From positions 4,700,001 through 4,764,000 of the forward strand of contig NZ_CP073653.1 of the NCBI RefSeq assembly GCF_018223745.1: 64,000 nucleotides of DNA, written 5' to 3'. Of the stretch, positions 63,408 through 64,000 are shown piece after piece. Numbering within the stretch: the stretch's first letter is position 1; each line of letters starts with the position of its first letter. Source of the DNA: Clostridium beijerinckii. GTDB lineage: Bacteria; Bacillota; Clostridia; Clostridiales; Clostridiaceae. A program made the translations under genes and the position numbers. The notes under the pieces were generated by a model that did no database searches, was not told the DNA's origin, and saw only the letters and a list, made by a program, of their open reading frames with translations.

Positions 63408-63588
63408 ACCTAAAAAAAAGAAAAGTGCGTAAGCACTTATAAATTCTTTTCACATTTAAAAATAAAAGTGCTAATGCACTTATAAATTCCTATCACCTAA
63501 AAAAAAAAAAGTGCGTAAGCACTTATAAAGTCTTTCCACACAAAAAAGAAAAGTACTGTGGTTCTTACTAATCCTTTTCACATTAAAT
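63408..63588. repeat. Tandem 43-bp repeat of short hairpins, four units
   Basis: Units start near 63408, 63451, 63495 and 63537. Each is CAC(C/A)T-A-rich, then AAGTGCGTAAGCACTT (AAGTGC/GCACTT hairpin) and TATAAATTCTTTT-like. The fourth is degenerate. There are no unique spacers, so it is not CRISPR. Confidence 0.85.
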
Positions 63589-63660
63589 AAAAATATTCTG
63601 GAGCATACTAAATATACAAATAAATATCAGAACCTCAATCCACCATATTGATTCCTAAGT

Positions 63661-63966
63661 ATTTCACACCTAGATACCGAATCAAAAGTAAAACATATAT
63701 TTTTAATTATTGTATTCACCAGAAAGGAAGGTCTTGCTTTTGTGGAAGTGTTGCATTGAGTATTTAGCTGTAGATATTTCCTTAGTAGAAGTTGTTCCGT
63801 TTATTGCTTGTCACGAGCTTGCCTCGGGAACATGCAGAAATGGGTACAACTTCTACTGTTAGAAATTCACAGCTAAATCCTCAGTAACGCGAACAAATGC
63901 ATGACCTTCATTTCGGTATTTACATATGTAACTTTAAGCTTACTTTAGGTATCTAGCTCATAATAC
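63661..63966 (+). repeat. Family A long hairpin element, copy A6 (extended)
   Basis: Outer CCTAGATACC / GGTATCTAG; second stem GAAAGGAAGGTC with GACCTTCATTTC; third TATTTAGCTGT / ACAGCTAAAT; fourth AGAAGTTGT / ACAACTTCT; apex GCTTGTCACGAG...GGGAACATGC. Against A4 the third stem differs at matched positions on both arms (ACC/GGT versus GCT/AGC). Confidence 0.88.
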
Positions 63967-64000
63967 CTTTATTGTTTAAAAAAAAGAAAAAATCCCCTAA

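Larger units (their letters stand above)
63345..64000. other. Intergenic region with tandem hairpins and A6
   Basis: 656 bases to the window edge: tandem hairpins (63408-63588) and family A copy A6 (63661-63966). No gene seen. Confidence 0.6.

Noticed and set aside
63408-63588. CRISPR-like spacing of short palindromes
   Set aside because: Units of 43 bp follow one another with no unique spacers, and no cas gene is in the window.

Overview
The window is very AT-rich DNA with clostridial gene content: the spore gene yunB, a clostridial-length HflX, strong AGGAGG-type ribosome sites, and TTGACA/TATAAT promoters. It fits a Clostridium of the C. beijerinckii type; the species is inferred from overall impression, not from a search. 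It splits into a prophage (1 to about 30,500, left end outside the window) and ordinary chromosome (about 30,500 to 64,000).

Prophage, read right to left because nearly all genes are on the minus strand: a tyrosine integrase beside yebC (29.5-30.4 kb); small accessory genes; a plus-strand zinc-ribbon gene (26.8-28.2 kb); an immunity region with a 68-aa repressor and palindromic operators (25.1-25.4 kb); an early block (16.4-24.8 kb) with a very large protein bearing the DxDGD signature of YonO/QDE-1-type single-chain RNA polymerases and a helicase-like ATPase with a four-cysteine insert; a nuclease group (15.2-16.3 kb); a cargo-like group with a DUF4365 nuclease-like gene (12.1-15.1 kb); then small terminase, an interruption by a resolvase and a reversed gene, large terminase, portal, MuF-like head protein, scaffold, capsid, connector, a five-Ig-domain protein, amidase and the first codons of a holin. 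A roughly 40-nt hairpin leader module occurs three times, all within the RNA polymerase/helicase block. Many prophage genes end in terminator hairpins that overlap their own stop codons.

Chromosome: yebC, yigZ, a MocR regulator with a nucleotidyltransferase, hflX (with a JAMM-like N-terminal domain), hpt, a four-helix-bundle (23S intervening-sequence type) gene beside a 7-bp satellite, yunB, a class A penicillin-binding protein, a PepSY-like protein, ndk, acyP, a PHP hydrolase, a four-gene exopolysaccharide operon matching Bacillus ydaKLMN in order, an IS982 element inserted exactly at a stop codon, a multi-spanning membrane protein, a Cof-type phosphatase, dinB, a small unknown gene and a P-type calcium ATPase.

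The chromosomal half is unusually rich in intergenic repeats: six copies of a long hairpin element (family A) with a conserved apex and paired compensatory changes, four copies of a second hairpin (B), four copies of a roughly 110-bp MITE-like element (C) containing degenerate 7-bp units, and the large 7-bp array. The strongest candidates for something undescribed are the phage RNA polymerase with its leader modules, the family A hairpins, and the DUF4365 cargo pair.
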